Below are positions 47,086-55,662 of a stretch of DNA of 55,662 nucleotides, in pieces; position 1 is the first letter of the stretch; each line of letters starts with the position of its first letter. The translations under genes were made by a program, and so were the position numbers. The notes beneath the pieces were generated by a model that was not told where the DNA came from, searched no databases, and saw only the letters and a list, made by a program, of their open reading frames with translations. Origin of the DNA: an uncultured Spongiibacteraceae bacterium (lineage in GTDB: Bacteria > Pseudomonadota > Gammaproteobacteria > Pseudomonadales > CAMLJR01); the NCBI GenBank assembly GCA_946480345.1, contig CAMLJR010000002.1, positions 1 through 55,662 on the forward strand. The letters run 5' to 3'.

Positions 47086-48184
47086 ATGCTAGAAGTCAAT
47101 CCCCTCCGCAATGCCATCAAAGATTACGCCGAGCGCACCGACGTGCTCAGGGGGTATCTTTGACTACGCCAACAAGAAAGAACGCCTGACCGAAGTCGAG
47201 CTTGAGCTCGGCGAGCCGAGCGTGTGGGATAACCCGAAACGTGCGCAGGAGCTCGGCAAGGAGCGCGCATCGCTCGAAGCGGTTGTGAAAACCATCGAAA
47301 CGATGGATGGCGGTTTGGTCGACGCGAGCGAATTGCTAGATATGGCAGTCGCCGAGGACGATCAGGACACCGCCGACGCCGTTGCACACGATCTCGATAA
47401 ACTCGGCAACCAACTCGAATTGCTCGAATTTCGTCGGATGTTTTCCGGCGAGATGGATGCCAATAATGCGTATCTCGATATTCAATCCGGCTCAGGTGGC
47501 ACCGAGGCGCAGGATTGGGCCAGCATGTTATTGCGCATGTATTTGCGCTGGTGCGAAGACAAAGGCTTCAAAGCCGAAGTTGTCGAAGTTACCGATGGCG
47601 AAGTCGCCGGCATTAAAGGCGCGACGATTTACGTGCAGGGCGATTACGCATTCGGTTGGTTGCGCACAGAAATTGGCGTTCATCGCCTCGTTCGCAAATC
47701 GCCGTTCGATTCGGGTAACCGACGCCACACATCATTTTCCGCAGTGTTTGTATCGCCGGAAATCGATGACGACATCGAAATCGATATCAATCCCGCCGAT
47801 GTGCGCACCGATACCTATCGCGCTTCGGGTGCCGGAGGTCAGCACATCAACAAAACCGATTCGGCGGTTCGCTTGACGCACATTCCGACCAATACCGTCG
47901 TGCAATGTCAGACCGAGCGCAGTCAGCATTCGAACCGCGATCGCGCGTGGAAAATGTTGCGCGCAAAACTTTACGAATTGGAAATGCAAAAACGCAATGC
48001 CGCCGCGCAGGCGCTCGAAGACACCAAATCCGATATCGGTTGGGGCAGTCAGATTCGCTCCTACGTGCTCGACGATTCTCGCGTCAAAGATTTGCGCACG
48101 AATGTGCAAACGAGCAATACCCAAGCCGTGCTCGACGGCGATCTCGATCAATTTATTGTCGCTTCCCTGAAACAGGGTTTGTGA
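47086..48184 (+). CDS. prfB: Peptide chain release factor 2, with programmed +1 frameshift
   Basis: RF2 ends translation at UGA and UAA codons. The gene is in two frames: codons 1-25 start at ATG 47086 and stop at TGA 47161-47163, and the rest continues in the +1 frame from GAC 47162. Skipping one base gives 365 residues, the length of E. coli RF2. The anticodon-like loop holds [14 protein letters not shown], including the SPF tripeptide of RF2, and the catalytic GGQ is in [20 protein letters not shown]. The frameshift makes the gene self-regulating: low RF2 makes the in-frame UGA read slowly and raises frameshifting. It lies just before lysS, an order seen in E. coli. Confidence 0.97.
47149..47163 (+). 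promoter_or_regulatory. RF2 programmed frameshift signal
   Basis: The internal ribosome-binding element AGGGGG (47149-47154), then TAT, the slippery codon CTT (47158-47160) and stop TGA (47161-47163) followed by C. This is the classical prfB recoding site. Confidence 0.97.
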
Positions 48185-48215
48185 AAACAAGCGCACAGCC
48201 AAAGGTTTTTTATCG

Positions 48216-49706
48216 ATGAGTGACGAACAGAATCTCAATCCGCAAGACGACAATAAATTGATCGCGGAGCGCCGCGCGAAATTGAATGCGATTCGGCAGC
48301 AACGCAACGCGTTTCCGAATGCGTTTCGTCGCGACAGTTACGCCGAAGGTTTGCAGAAAGAACTCGGCGAAAAATCGAAGGAAGAGCTCGAACAATTAAA
48401 TCGTCACGCGAAAGTGGCGGGGCGCATCATGGCGATGCGCGGTCCGTTCCTCGTATTGCAGGATATGACCGGACGTATTCAGGCATACGTCGATAAAAAA
48501 CAATTGCCGGAAGCGACGCTCGCAGAAATCAAGACGTGGGACATCGGCGATATTATTGGCGGCGAAGGTCCGGTGCATAAATCGGGCAAGGGCGATCTGT
48601 ACGTTTATCTCGAACAGGTACAACTGCTGACCAAATCGCTGCGTCCGCTGCCGGATAAATATCATGGTCTGCAGGATCAGGAAATCCGTTATCGCCAGCG
48701 TTATGTCGATCTGATCATGAACGACGAGGCGCGTCGCACGTTCCGCATTCGTTCGCAAATGATCGACGGCATTCGCGATTATCTGACCGACCGCGATTAC
48801 CTCGAAGTCGAAACGCCGATGATGCAGGCGATTCCCGGCGGCGCCAGCGCGAAGCCATTCGAGACCTATCACAATGCGCTCGATCTCTCGATGTTCCTGC
48901 GCATTTCGCCGGAGCTATATTTAAAGCGTCTGGTTGTCGGTGGTTTCGAGCGTGTGTTCGAAATCAATCGCAATTTCCGCAACGAGGGTTTATCGACGCG
49001 CCACAATCCCGAATTCACGATGATCGAGTTTTATCAGGCATATGCCGATTACAACGATCTGATGGATTTAACCGAAGATATGCTGCGCTATCTCGCGACG
49101 CGCATTCTCGGTAAAACGCTGCTCGATTATCAGGGCAAACAATTCGATTTCGGCAAGCCGTTTACGCGCATGTCGGTGTTCGATTCGATTTTGCATTTCA
49201 ATCCAGATATCAGCGCAGACGAGTTACGGACGATGGCCGGCGCGAAAGCTGTCGCAGAAAAGCTGAAAATTCAGGTGAAGGAAACTTGGGGCCTCGGAAA
49301 AATTCATATCGAAATTTTCGAAGCCACTGTCGAACATCGTCTCGAACAGCCGACGTTCATCACGCAATATCCAACCGAAGTATCGCCGCTGGCGCGTCGC
49401 AACGATAACGATCCATTCGTTACCGATCGTTTCGAGTTTTTCATCGGCGGCCGCGAGATTGCGAACGGTTTCTCCGAGTTGAACGATGCCGAAGATCAAG
49501 CCGAACGCTTCCAGCATCAGGTCAAGGAAAAAGAAGCGGGCGATGATGAAGCGATGTATTACGACGCGGATTACGTCACCGCGCTCGAATACGGTTTGCC
49601 ACCTACCGCGGGCGAAGGCATTGGCATCGACCGTTTGGTGATGCTGTTTACCGATTCGCCGTCTATTCGCGATGTGTTGTTGTTTCCGCACATGCGGCCG
49701 TTGTGA
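48216..49706 (+). CDS. lysS: Lysyl-tRNA synthetase, class II
   Basis: A 496-residue class II synthetase. The N-terminal OB-fold contains [20 protein letters not shown]. Motif 1 is near [20 protein letters not shown], motif 2 is [20 protein letters not shown], and motif 3 is [20 protein letters not shown]. The gene begins [20 protein letters not shown] and follows prfB by 31 bases, so the two are probably cotranscribed. A bidirectional terminator follows. Confidence 0.98.
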   Translation: MSDEQNLNPQDDNKLIAERRAKLNAIRQQRNAFPNAFRRDSYAEGLQKELGEKSKEELEQLNRHAKVAGRIMAMRGPFLVLQDMTGRIQAYVDKKQLPEATLAEIKTWDIGDIIGGEGPVHKSGKGDLYVYLEQVQLLTKSLRPLPDKYHGLQDQEIRYRQRYVDLIMNDEARRTFRIRSQMIDGIRDYLTDRDYLEVETPMMQAIPGGASAKPFETYHNALDLSMFLRISPELYLKRLVVGGFERVFEINRNFRNEGLSTRHNPEFTMIEFYQAYADYNDLMDLTEDMLRYLATRILGKTLLDYQGKQFDFGKPFTRMSVFDSILHFNPDISADELRTMAGAKAVAEKLKIQVKETWGLGKIHIEIFEATVEHRLEQPTFITQYPTEVSPLARRNDNDPFVTDRFEFFIGGREIANGFSELNDAEDQAERFQHQVKEKEAGDDEAMYYDADYVTALEYGLPPTAGEGIGIDRLVMLFTDSPSIRDVLLFPHMRPL

Positions 49707-49728
49707 GCTTTACGAGAAAACGAGAAAT

Positions 49729-49756
49729 AAAAAAGCCGGCAATTGCCGGCTTTTTT
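49729..49756. terminator. Bidirectional intrinsic terminator between lysS and ygiQ
   Basis: Six A, GCCGGC (49735-49740), AATT, GCCGGC (49745-49750), six T. The element is fully self-complementary and therefore works for both convergent genes. Confidence 0.93.
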
Positions 49757-49768
49757 ATTTCATAGCTT

Positions 49769-52084
49769 TTAGAGTTTTTTACGTGCGGGCCGCGAATTTT
49801 TTCCACCGCGACTTTTGTTTGTAGGGTTGCCATTGCTACGTGTCGGGCTGCGATCGCCGCGTGGAGGTAATCCCGTGTGTTGCGTGAAAAATGGTTTTGA
49901 TTTTTTATCGCCGACTGCCGCACCGGTTGTGCCGGGTTGAGTCTTTGTCGATTGCCAGTTCGCGGGCTGCCGCGGCGGAATCAATTGTTTTTTTCCGTAG
50001 CCGATTAAATCTGCCCGGCCCATTTTCTGTAGCGTTTCGCGCAGCAGCGGCCAATTTTCCGGATCGTGATAACGCAGAAATGCTTTATGCAGGCGACGCT
50101 GGCGCAAACCTTTCGCAGTGAACACTTTTTCGCTGTCGCGGCTGATCTTATGCAGCGGATCTTTTTCCGAGTAGTACATTGCAGTCGCATTCGCCATCGG
50201 CGACGGATAAAACGTCTGCACCTGATCCGCGCGAAAACCATTGGTTTTCAGCCATAGCGCGAGGTTCATCATGTCTTGATCGGTGGTGCCGGGGTGCGCG
50301 GCGATGAAATAAGGAATCAGGAATTGCTCTTTGCCGGCCTGCTTCGAAAATTTATCGAACATCGCTTTGAATTTATCGTAGCTGCCGATGCCCGGCTTCA
50401 TCATTTTCGATAACGGGCCGCCCTCGGTATGTTCTGGCGCAATTTTCAGATAACCGCCGACATGATGCGTGACGAGTTCGCGCACATATTCTGGTGTTTC
50501 GATGGCGAGGTCGTAGCGTAGACCCGATGCGATCAGTACTTTTTTGATACCAGGTAATTCGCGCACTTCGCGATACAAATGAATTAACGGCGTTTGATCG
50601 GTGTCGAGACTTTTGCAGATGCCGGGATACACACACGATAACCGGCGGCAATTTTCTTCGATTTTTTTACTCTTGCAATTGAGCCGCCACATATTCGCCG
50701 TGGGGCCGCCGAGATCGGAAATCGCGCCGGTGAATCCCGGTGTTTTGTCGCGGATGTTTTCGACTTCGCGGACGATCGAATCGTGCGAGCGACTCTGGAT
50801 AATGCGGCCTTCGTGTTCGGTGATCGAACAAAACGTACAACCGCCGAAGCAGCCGCGCATGATGTTCACCGAGAAACGAATCATTTCGTACGCGGGAATT
50901 TTTGCATCGCCATACGCCGGATGCGGCACGCGTTGATACGGCAGTTCGAATACCGAATCGAGTTCGTCGGTTTCGAGCGGCAGCGGTGGCGGGTTCAGCC
51001 ACACCTCGCGATCGCCGTGACGCTGCACCAACGCGCGCGCATTGCCGGGGTTCGTTTCCAGATGCAGTACGCGCGCGGTATGCGCGTAATACACCGGATC
51101 GCTCTTCACTTTTTCGTAACTCGGTAAACGAATCACGGTTTTCGATGGATCGAGTTTGGCTTTGCGCGCAGCGAGCGGATCGAGAATGCGAACAACCTGT
51201 GTTTCGACAATTTCTTCTTGGGCGTGCGCATCTTGTTTATGGACGAGCGCGTCGGTATCGCTGGGTTTCTTCGATGCGCAGGTGCTCGGCTCTTCGACCA
51301 TCTCGTACGGATTTTTGTGGAAATGCGTTGGGCCGGGCTGATCGAATTCGCTCGAATCGATCAGTGTCCAACCGGCGGGAATATCGCCTAACACATACGC
51401 TGTGCCGCGCACGTCGCGGATTGAGTCGATGGCTTCGCCGTTCGCAAGCCGATGCGCGACTTCGACGATGGCGCGCTCTGCGTTGCCGTACAGCAGCAGG
51501 TCGGCTTTGCTGTCGAGAAGAATCGAGCGGCGAACTTTATCGCTCCAGTAATCGTAATGTGCGATGCGGCGCAGACTGGCTTCGATCGAACCGATCACCA
51601 CCGGCACATCGCTGTACGCTTCCTGGCAACGCTGCGAATACACGATTACCGCGCGATCGGGACGTTTGCCGCCGACATCGCCGGGCGTGTACGCATCGTC
51701 GTGACGCAGGCGGCGATCCGCCGTGTAGCGGTTGATCATCGAATCCATATTGCCCGCCGCGACGCCGAAGAACAGATTCGGTTTGCCGAGCGCCATGAAT
51801 GCGTCTTTCGATTGCCAATCCGGTTGCGCGATGATGCCGACGCGGAAGCCCTGCGCTTCCAAGGTGCGACCGATCACCGCCATACCGAAGCTCGGGTGAT
51901 CGACGTAGGCATCGCCGGTGACGATGATGACATCGCAAGAATCCCAGCCGAGCACGTCCATTTCCGCGCGTGACATCGGCAGAAATGGCGCCGGACCGAA
52001 ACATTCGGCCCAGTACTTACGATAGGAAAAGAGCGGTCGCGCCTGCGGCATAGCTGAGTACGGCGGTAGGAATTGGGCGGGCAT
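49769..52084 (-). CDS. ygiQ: YgiQ family radical SAM protein
   Basis: A 771-residue protein of the UPF0313/YgiQ family. The N-terminal part is cobalamin-binding-like ([20 protein letters not shown]). The radical SAM cysteines are C412, C416 and C419 in [17 protein letters not shown]. The segment [20 protein letters not shown] lies in the core, and the C-terminal DUF3362-like part ends in a disordered basic tail ([20 protein letters not shown]). A spacer at about residues 263-300 ([20 protein letters not shown]) looks variable. The reaction is unknown. The start is the ATG at 52084. It is convergent with lysS. Confidence 0.94.
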   Translation of the reverse strand: MPAQFLPPYSAMPQARPLFSYRKYWAECFGPAPFLPMSRAEMDVLGWDSCDVIIVTGDAYVDHPSFGMAVIGRTLEAQGFRVGIIAQPDWQSKDAFMALGKPNLFFGVAAGNMDSMINRYTADRRLRHDDAYTPGDVGGKRPDRAVIVYSQRCQEAYSDVPVVIGSIEASLRRIAHYDYWSDKVRRSILLDSKADLLLYGNAERAIVEVAHRLANGEAIDSIRDVRGTAYVLGDIPAGWTLIDSSEFDQPGPTHFHKNPYEMVEEPSTCASKKPSDTDALVHKQDAHAQEEIVETQVVRILDPLAARKAKLDPSKTVIRLPSYEKVKSDPVYYAHTARVLHLETNPGNARALVQRHGDREVWLNPPPLPLETDELDSVFELPYQRVPHPAYGDAKIPAYEMIRFSVNIMRGCFGGCTFCSITEHEGRIIQSRSHDSIVREVENIRDKTPGFTGAISDLGGPTANMWRLNCKSKKIEENCRRLSCVYPGICKSLDTDQTPLIHLYREVRELPGIKKVLIASGLRYDLAIETPEYVRELVTHHVGGYLKIAPEHTEGGPLSKMMKPGIGSYDKFKAMFDKFSKQAGKEQFLIPYFIAAHPGTTDQDMMNLALWLKTNGFRADQVQTFYPSPMANATAMYYSEKDPLHKISRDSEKVFTAKGLRQRRLHKAFLRYHDPENWPLLRETLQKMGRADLIGYGKKQLIPPRQPANWQSTKTQPGTTGAAVGDKKSKPFFTQHTGLPPRGDRSPTRSNGNPTNKSRGGKNSRPARKKL

Positions 52085-52140
52085 TATACGAGAGAACGAT
52101 TCAGGTTGAAGCAGGGATTATCCCGTATGCCTTTGGGGCC

Positions 52141-52198
52141 GTCAGCGAGAGCCTGCCCCTGAGCGAAGCGATGCTTTGGGCACAAGGATGTCGCTGAC
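52141..52198. repeat. Nested inverted repeat in the ygiQ-purU gap
   Basis: Outer arms GTCAGCGA (52141-52148) and TCGCTGAC (52191-52198) are perfect. Inside them, TGCCC (52154-52158) pairs with GGGCA (52178-52182). The element is followed by GAGTTACATGGAAGTACTTG. It resembles the intergenic repeat elements scattered through many gammaproteobacterial genomes, but only this one copy is in the window. The rest of 52085-52330 shows no gene; the ygiQ and purU promoters should lie there. Confidence 0.55.
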
Positions 52199-52330
52199 GA
52201 GTTACATGGAAGTACTTGCCACGTGTCTCACAGGTATATGAGGGTGATTCCTGCGGTGAGTGAATGAGTTGTCGTGCTCGATGTCCTTGTGCAATAGTGC
52301 CGCCTTCGCGTTTAGATCGTTGATTTATCT

Positions 52331-53206
52331 ATGGAACATACCTATCGGCTGGTTATTTCGTGTCCGGATCGCGTCGGCATCGTCGCGCGCGTCAGTCAAT
52401 TCGTCGCCGAGTATGGCGGCTGGCTGACCGAAGCCAATTACCATTCGGATCGCGATTGCGGTTGGTTCTTCATGCGCAACGAGATTCGCGCCGATTCGTT
52501 GAAGATCGGCCTCCGCGAATTCAGCACCGCCTTCGCACGTATTGCCGACGAGTACAAAATGCAGTGGTATCTGCGCGATTCGACCGTGCGTCAGCGCGTC
52601 GTTATTCTCGCCAGTCACGCCTCGCATTGCCTCGCCGATTTACTGCATCGCTGGCATTCGGATGAATTGTTCTGCGATATCCCGTGCGTGATTTCGAATC
52701 ACGAAAACCTGCGCAGCATGGTTGAGTGGCACAACATTCCGTTTCACTATGTCCCCATTCCCAAAGTAAAAGAGCCGAAAGATAAAGAAGGCAAAGCGGC
52801 GGCGTTTGCGGAAACCGAACGTTTGATCGAGCAGTATCGCGCCGAGACCATCGTGCTCGCGCGTTATATGCAGATTGTGCCGCCCGATCTGTGCAGCAAG
52901 TATCCCGGCCACATCATCAATATTCACCACAGTTTTCTGCCGTCGTTCATCGGCGCGAATCCTTATCAGAAAGCTTATGACCGTGGCGTGAAGTTGATCG
53001 GCGCCACCAGCCATTACGTCACCACCGAATTGGATGAAGGTCCGATCATTGAGCAGGATGTGATTCGTGTCGGCCATCGCCACAGCGTCGATGATCTGGT
53101 GCGGCTCGGCAAAGATGTGGAGGTCGCGGTGCTGGCGCGCGCATTGCGCAATCACCTCGAAGATCGCGTGATTGTGCGCGGCAACAAAACCGTCGTATTC
53201 GATTGA
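52331..53206 (+). CDS. purU: Formyltetrahydrofolate deformylase
   Basis: A 291-residue enzyme that hydrolyses 10-formyl-tetrahydrofolate to formate and tetrahydrofolate, balancing one-carbon pools and feeding PurT. An N-terminal ACT domain (about residues 5-85) begins TYRLVISCPDRVGIVARVSQ. The catalytic formyltransferase-like domain contains LARYMQIVPPDLCSKYPGHI, then INIHHSFLPSFIGANPYQKA and ATSHYVTTELDEGPIIEQDV, holding the Asn, His and Asp of the active site. ATG 52331 has only a weak ribosome site. phoB follows after 119 bases with its own promoter. Confidence 0.97.
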   Translation: MEHTYRLVISCPDRVGIVARVSQFVAEYGGWLTEANYHSDRDCGWFFMRNEIRADSLKIGLREFSTAFARIADEYKMQWYLRDSTVRQRVVILASHASHCLADLLHRWHSDELFCDIPCVISNHENLRSMVEWHNIPFHYVPIPKVKEPKDKEGKAAAFAETERLIEQYRAETIVLARYMQIVPPDLCSKYPGHIINIHHSFLPSFIGANPYQKAYDRGVKLIGATSHYVTTELDEGPIIEQDVIRVGHRHSVDDLVRLGKDVEVAVLARALRNHLEDRVIVRGNKTVVFD

Positions 53207-53219
53207 CCGCTTCACGCGT

Positions 53220-53253
53220 CTGTCATATTTGTTTCACATTGCCCGTCTTTAAT
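53220..53253 (+). promoter_or_regulatory. PhoB-dependent promoter (Pho box and -10) before phoB
   Basis: CTGTCAT (53220-53226), four bases, GTTTCAC (53231-53237) form a Pho box of the 11-base-repeat type. Ten bases later TTTAAT (53248-53253) serves as -10, the spacing expected when PhoB replaces the -35. This suggests autoregulation of phoB-phoR by PhoB. Confidence 0.75.
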
Positions 53254-53325
53254 AGCCGTCAATTTGTAACAGTCATGAACGTTTGGTAAGCAGTCATTAA
53301 CGCTTGTGCGGAGTGAACGGACGGA

Positions 53326-54036
53326 ATGGATAATAAATGTGTATTGATCGTCGATGACGAGCCCGCGATTCGCGAAATGATTCGCGTCGCATTGGAAATG
53401 TCGGATATCGATTGCATGGAAGCCGGTAATGCGCAGGAAGCGCACGGGCGCATCATCGATCACAAACCCAACCTGGTACTGCTCGACTGGATGTTGCCCG
53501 GATCTACCGGAATCGAATTGTTACGGCGCCTGAAGCGCGATGAGCTGACGAAAGATATTCCCGTCATCATGCTCACCGCGAAGGGCGAGGAGGACAACAA
53601 GATCCAGGGACTCGATGTTGGCGCCGACGATTACATGACCAAGCCGTTCGCGCCGCGCGAATTGATCGCACGTATTAAAGCGGTGATGCGGCGTACCGGT
53701 CAGCTCGAAGACGAAGGCGCGATCGATATCGAAGGATTGGTGCTCGATCCGGCGAGCCATCGGGTTTTTATTCGCCAGCAACCTGTCGACATGGGGCCGA
53801 CCGAGTTCAAGTTGTTGAAGTTTTTTATGACGCATCGCGAGCGCGCATACTCGCGCGGGCAGTTGCTCGATCATGTATGGGGCGGTAATGTCTACGTCGA
53901 GGAGCGCACCGTCGATGTGCATATTCGCCGTTTGCGCAAAGCCTTGCAGACCAACGCCGCCGATTATGGCGGGCTGATTCAAACCGTGCGCGGCACGGGC
54001 TATCGATTTTCCACCACGGGTGCCAGCGTTGCTTAA
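53326..54036 (+). CDS. phoB: Phosphate regulon response regulator PhoB
   Basis: A 236-residue OmpR-family regulator that binds Pho boxes when phosphate is scarce. The receiver domain has the acidic pair D10/D11, phospho-acceptor D54 in LVLLDWMLPGSTGIELL, T84 and K106 (DDYMTKPFAPRELIAR). The winged-helix domain includes LDPASHRVFIRQQPVDMGPT, EFKLLKFFMTHRERAYSRGQ and VYVEERTVDVHIRRLRKALQ. All match PhoB closely. The start is ATG 53326. phoR follows after 47 bases. A Pho box lies about 90 bases upstream. Confidence 0.98.
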   Translation: MDNKCVLIVDDEPAIREMIRVALEMSDIDCMEAGNAQEAHGRIIDHKPNLVLLDWMLPGSTGIELLRRLKRDELTKDIPVIMLTAKGEEDNKIQGLDVGADDYMTKPFAPRELIARIKAVMRRTGQLEDEGAIDIEGLVLDPASHRVFIRQQPVDMGPTEFKLLKFFMTHRERAYSRGQLLDHVWGGNVYVEERTVDVHIRRLRKALQTNAADYGGLIQTVRGTGYRFSTTGASVA

Positions 54037-54083
54037 ACGCCACGGCCCAATACCAAACCCCGAGATTTGATACTGACCAGCTG

Positions 54084-55400
54084 ATGTTGACGAATAACTG
54101 GAAGTCCGAGCTTTATCGTCTGTTGTTGTGGCTTGGAGCCGCCGTATTGGTCGGTTGGCTGCTCGATGTAATGGCGTGGGCTATCGCGGTCGCTGCGTGT
54201 GCGTTCGCTGCGCGTTCCGTTTATAACCTCCACAACATGCAGCAATGGCTGACGCATCGCGCCACCATCGAACCGCCGGAAGCGAGCGGTTTGTGGGGCG
54301 AGGTCATGGATAGCCTGTACCGCATGCAGCAAAAGGAGCGGCGTGAACGTGTCCGTCTGCGCGCGTTAATCAGCTATCTGCGCGAATCGTTTACGTCGCT
54401 GCCGTATGGCGCGGTAATGATCGACGCCGACAACAATATCGAATGGAGCAATAAGGCCGCGGAGACATTGCTCGGGTTACGTTTTCCCGAAGACACTGGC
54501 CAGCAGGTGTTGAACCTGGTACGTACCCCCGAATTTATTGCGTATTTCGAATCGGAGGAGTACAGCAAGCCGCTGGAAATTCCATCGCCGTATCGCGGCA
54601 GTACCTATTTGCAAATCCATATCACGTTCTTCGGTAAGCGCAGCCGCCTGTTGTTCGTCCGCGATATCACGCAGACGTTCAAACTCGAACAGATGCGCAA
54701 GGATTTCGTCGCCAACGTATCGCACGAACTGCGCACGCCGCTGACGGTTATTAACGGTTATCTCGAAACCTTTGCCGGCAATGTCGGCGACGAAAACCCG
54801 CGCTGGAAGCGCGCGCTCGATCAAATGCTGATTCAGTCGCGTCGTATGCAGACATTGATCAATGATCTGCTGCTGCTTTCCCGGCTGGAAACACTGCCGC
54901 AGCAGGACCAGCACGATGGTGCGTTCGCGATGCGGCCGATATTGGAAATGATTCGCGAGGAGGCATTGGCATCGGTGGGCAATCAGCGCGAAATCACGAT
55001 CGAATGCGACGATGCGCTGGCGCTGATCGGGCAACGCGACGAGCTGCGCAGTGCATTCGCGAATATCGTTTTCAATGCGACCCGCTACACCGAAGCGGGC
55101 GGAAAAATCATTGTTCGCTGGCATTCCGACCGCGAGCACGCATATCTCGATGTTGAGGACGATGGCATCGGCATCGATGCGGAAGACATTCCCCGCCTGA
55201 CCGAGCGCTTCTATCGCGTCGACAAGAGTCGCTCGATGGATACCGGCGGTACCGGCTTGGGACTCGCGATCGTAAAGCATGTGCTGCTGCGCCATCAGGC
55301 GCGGCTCAGCATCACGTCGACGCCCGCCGTTGGCAGCTGTTTTTCTTGCGTTTTTCCGTTAGCACGCGTTGTGCGCGAGCCCCTGGTAGCTCAGCGCTAA
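54084..55400 (+). CDS. phoR: Phosphate regulon sensor histidine kinase PhoR
   Basis: A 438-residue membrane kinase that phosphorylates PhoB. Two N-terminal helices (about residues 11-45) anchor it, with almost no periplasmic loop, as in other PhoR proteins that sense through the Pst transporter and PhoU. A cytoplasmic PAS domain is about residues 95-200 (SFTSLPYGAVMIDADNNIEW). The phospho-acceptor is H214 in ANVSHELRTPLTVINGYLET, and the ATPase domain has DVEDDGIGIDAEDI and DTGGTGLGLAIVKH. Length is close to E. coli PhoR (431). No terminator is visible after it. Confidence 0.97.
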   Translation: MLTNNWKSELYRLLLWLGAAVLVGWLLDVMAWAIAVAACAFAARSVYNLHNMQQWLTHRATIEPPEASGLWGEVMDSLYRMQQKERRERVRLRALISYLRESFTSLPYGAVMIDADNNIEWSNKAAETLLGLRFPEDTGQQVLNLVRTPEFIAYFESEEYSKPLEIPSPYRGSTYLQIHITFFGKRSRLLFVRDITQTFKLEQMRKDFVANVSHELRTPLTVINGYLETFAGNVGDENPRWKRALDQMLIQSRRMQTLINDLLLLSRLETLPQQDQHDGAFAMRPILEMIREEALASVGNQREITIECDDALALIGQRDELRSAFANIVFNATRYTEAGGKIIVRWHSDREHAYLDVEDDGIGIDAEDIPRLTERFYRVDKSRSMDTGGTGLGLAIVKHVLLRHQARLSITSTPAVGSCFSCVFPLARVVREPLVAQR

Positions 55401-55422
55401 GTTCCAAATAGGCTGTAACAAC

Positions 55423-55468
55423 ACTTTCTGCGTAGGTTCACAGAACTGTCATATTCGATAAGTACAGT
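55423..55468 (+). promoter_or_regulatory. Pho box and -10 region before pstS
   Basis: CTGTAAC (55423-55429), GGTTCAC (55435-55441) and CTGTCAT (55446-55452) form tandem Pho box half-sites; the last two are exactly 11 bases apart. Ten bases after the last, TACAGT (55463-55468) can act as -10. Geometry matches the promoter before phoB. Confidence 0.7.
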
Positions 55469-55514
55469 GCGTCCAGTCCCGAAAGTCACACCAATCCAAA
55501 CTCAGGAGAACAGG

Positions 55515-55662
55515 ATGAAAATGAATGCGATTCTGCGCGGTACTGCGCTGGCTGCCGCCATCGGTTCCGCAACACTCGCTCATGCGAGAGTCGAGGTTGA
55601 TCCCAGCTTGCCCGCATACGCAAAAGCCAGCGGTGTAGCCGGTAACCTGTCGAGCGTTGGCT
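55515..55662 (+). CDS. pstS: Phosphate ABC transporter substrate-binding protein PstS, 5-prime part only
   Basis: The first 49 codons are visible before the window ends. Residues 1-24 (MKMNAILRGTALAAAIGSAT plus LAHA) form a signal peptide, followed by VDPSLPAYAKASGVAGNLSS, which closely matches the mature start of Pseudomonas-type PstS. The product binds phosphate in the periplasm for the PstCAB transporter. AGGAGA lies before the ATG. The position directly after phoB-phoR, with Pho boxes, supports the assignment. Confidence 0.88.
   Translation, partial: MKMNAILRGTALAAAIGSATLAHARVEVDPSLPAYAKASGVAGNLSSVG

Noticed and set aside
47111..48184. prfB as an ordinary gene starting at ATG 47111
   Set aside because: The first 25 codons from 47086 are the real RF2 N-terminus and the recoding site is complete.
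55379..55400. tRNA-like D-arm sequence GGTAGCTCAG near the end of phoR
   Set aside because: It is the last codons of phoR. No acceptor, anticodon or T arm can be built around it, so it is neither a tRNA nor a clear tRNA fragment left by integration.

Overview
The window is a stretch of bacterial chromosome that is almost entirely core housekeeping sequence from a gammaproteobacterium. Gene order places it near the Pseudomonas group. Recognisable blocks are rpoE-mucA-mucB-lepA-lepB-DUF4845-rnc-era-recO; gacS/barA opposite cysM, then relA-mazG; a CNNM transporter and ypjD opposite ffh, then rpsP-rimM-trmD-rplS; xerD-dsbC-hom-thrC-recJ; prfB-lysS; and phoB-phoR-pstS. It is not a straight copy of a Pseudomonas chromosome: mucD, pdxJ/acpS and rumA are absent from their usual places and blocks that lie apart in Pseudomonas are adjacent here. 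The tRNA encodes its own CCA end, as is usual in this class. I cannot name the species.

Layout. 1-3.8 kb: an HDOD signalling gene (cut by the window edge), ygfZ, sdhE, a ygfX-like gene and nadB. 3.8-6.2 kb: the envelope-stress sigma factor RpoE with its anti-sigma factor and the periplasmic RseB, behind two sigma-E-like promoter candidates. 6.3-11.9 kb: translation, secretion and ribosome maturation (lepA, lepB, rnc, era, recO). 12-19 kb: the BarA/GacS hybrid kinase, cysM, relA and mazG. 19-28 kb: adk, hemH, an AlgP-like histone H1-type protein, mobA, tsaB, uppP, a small conserved protein, a beta-hydroxyacid dehydrogenase, an M18 aminopeptidase and trpS. 28.6-33 kb: tRNA-Leu(CAA) with queA and tgt, then a coupled set of small metabolic genes. 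33-39 kb: membrane transporter, ypjD, ffh and the rpsP operon. 39-49.7 kb: xerD, dsbC, threonine synthesis, recJ, a diheme cytochrome c, prfB with its programmed frameshift, and lysS. 49.8-55.7 kb: ygiQ, purU, and the phosphate regulators phoB-phoR with the start of pstS.

Genes that work together. RpoE, RseA and RseB form one regulatory circuit. Tgt and QueA carry out two steps of queuosine formation in tRNA. RimM, TrmD, RpsP and RplS form the classical ribosome/tRNA operon, next to the SRP GTPase Ffh. Hom and ThrC make threonine. PhoR and PhoB sense and answer phosphate limitation, and matching Pho boxes precede both phoB and pstS, so the circuit appears autoregulated.

I found no phage, transposon, CRISPR array, toxin-antitoxin pair or defence island, and no convincing new multi-gene system. 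The points most worth a second look are local: a divergent small reading frame overlapping the tRNA-Leu promoter, paired 15-base direct repeats upstream of the histone-like gene, a nested inverted repeat before purU, leader hairpins before rpsP and thrC, and a 461-residue diheme protein set among housekeeping genes.
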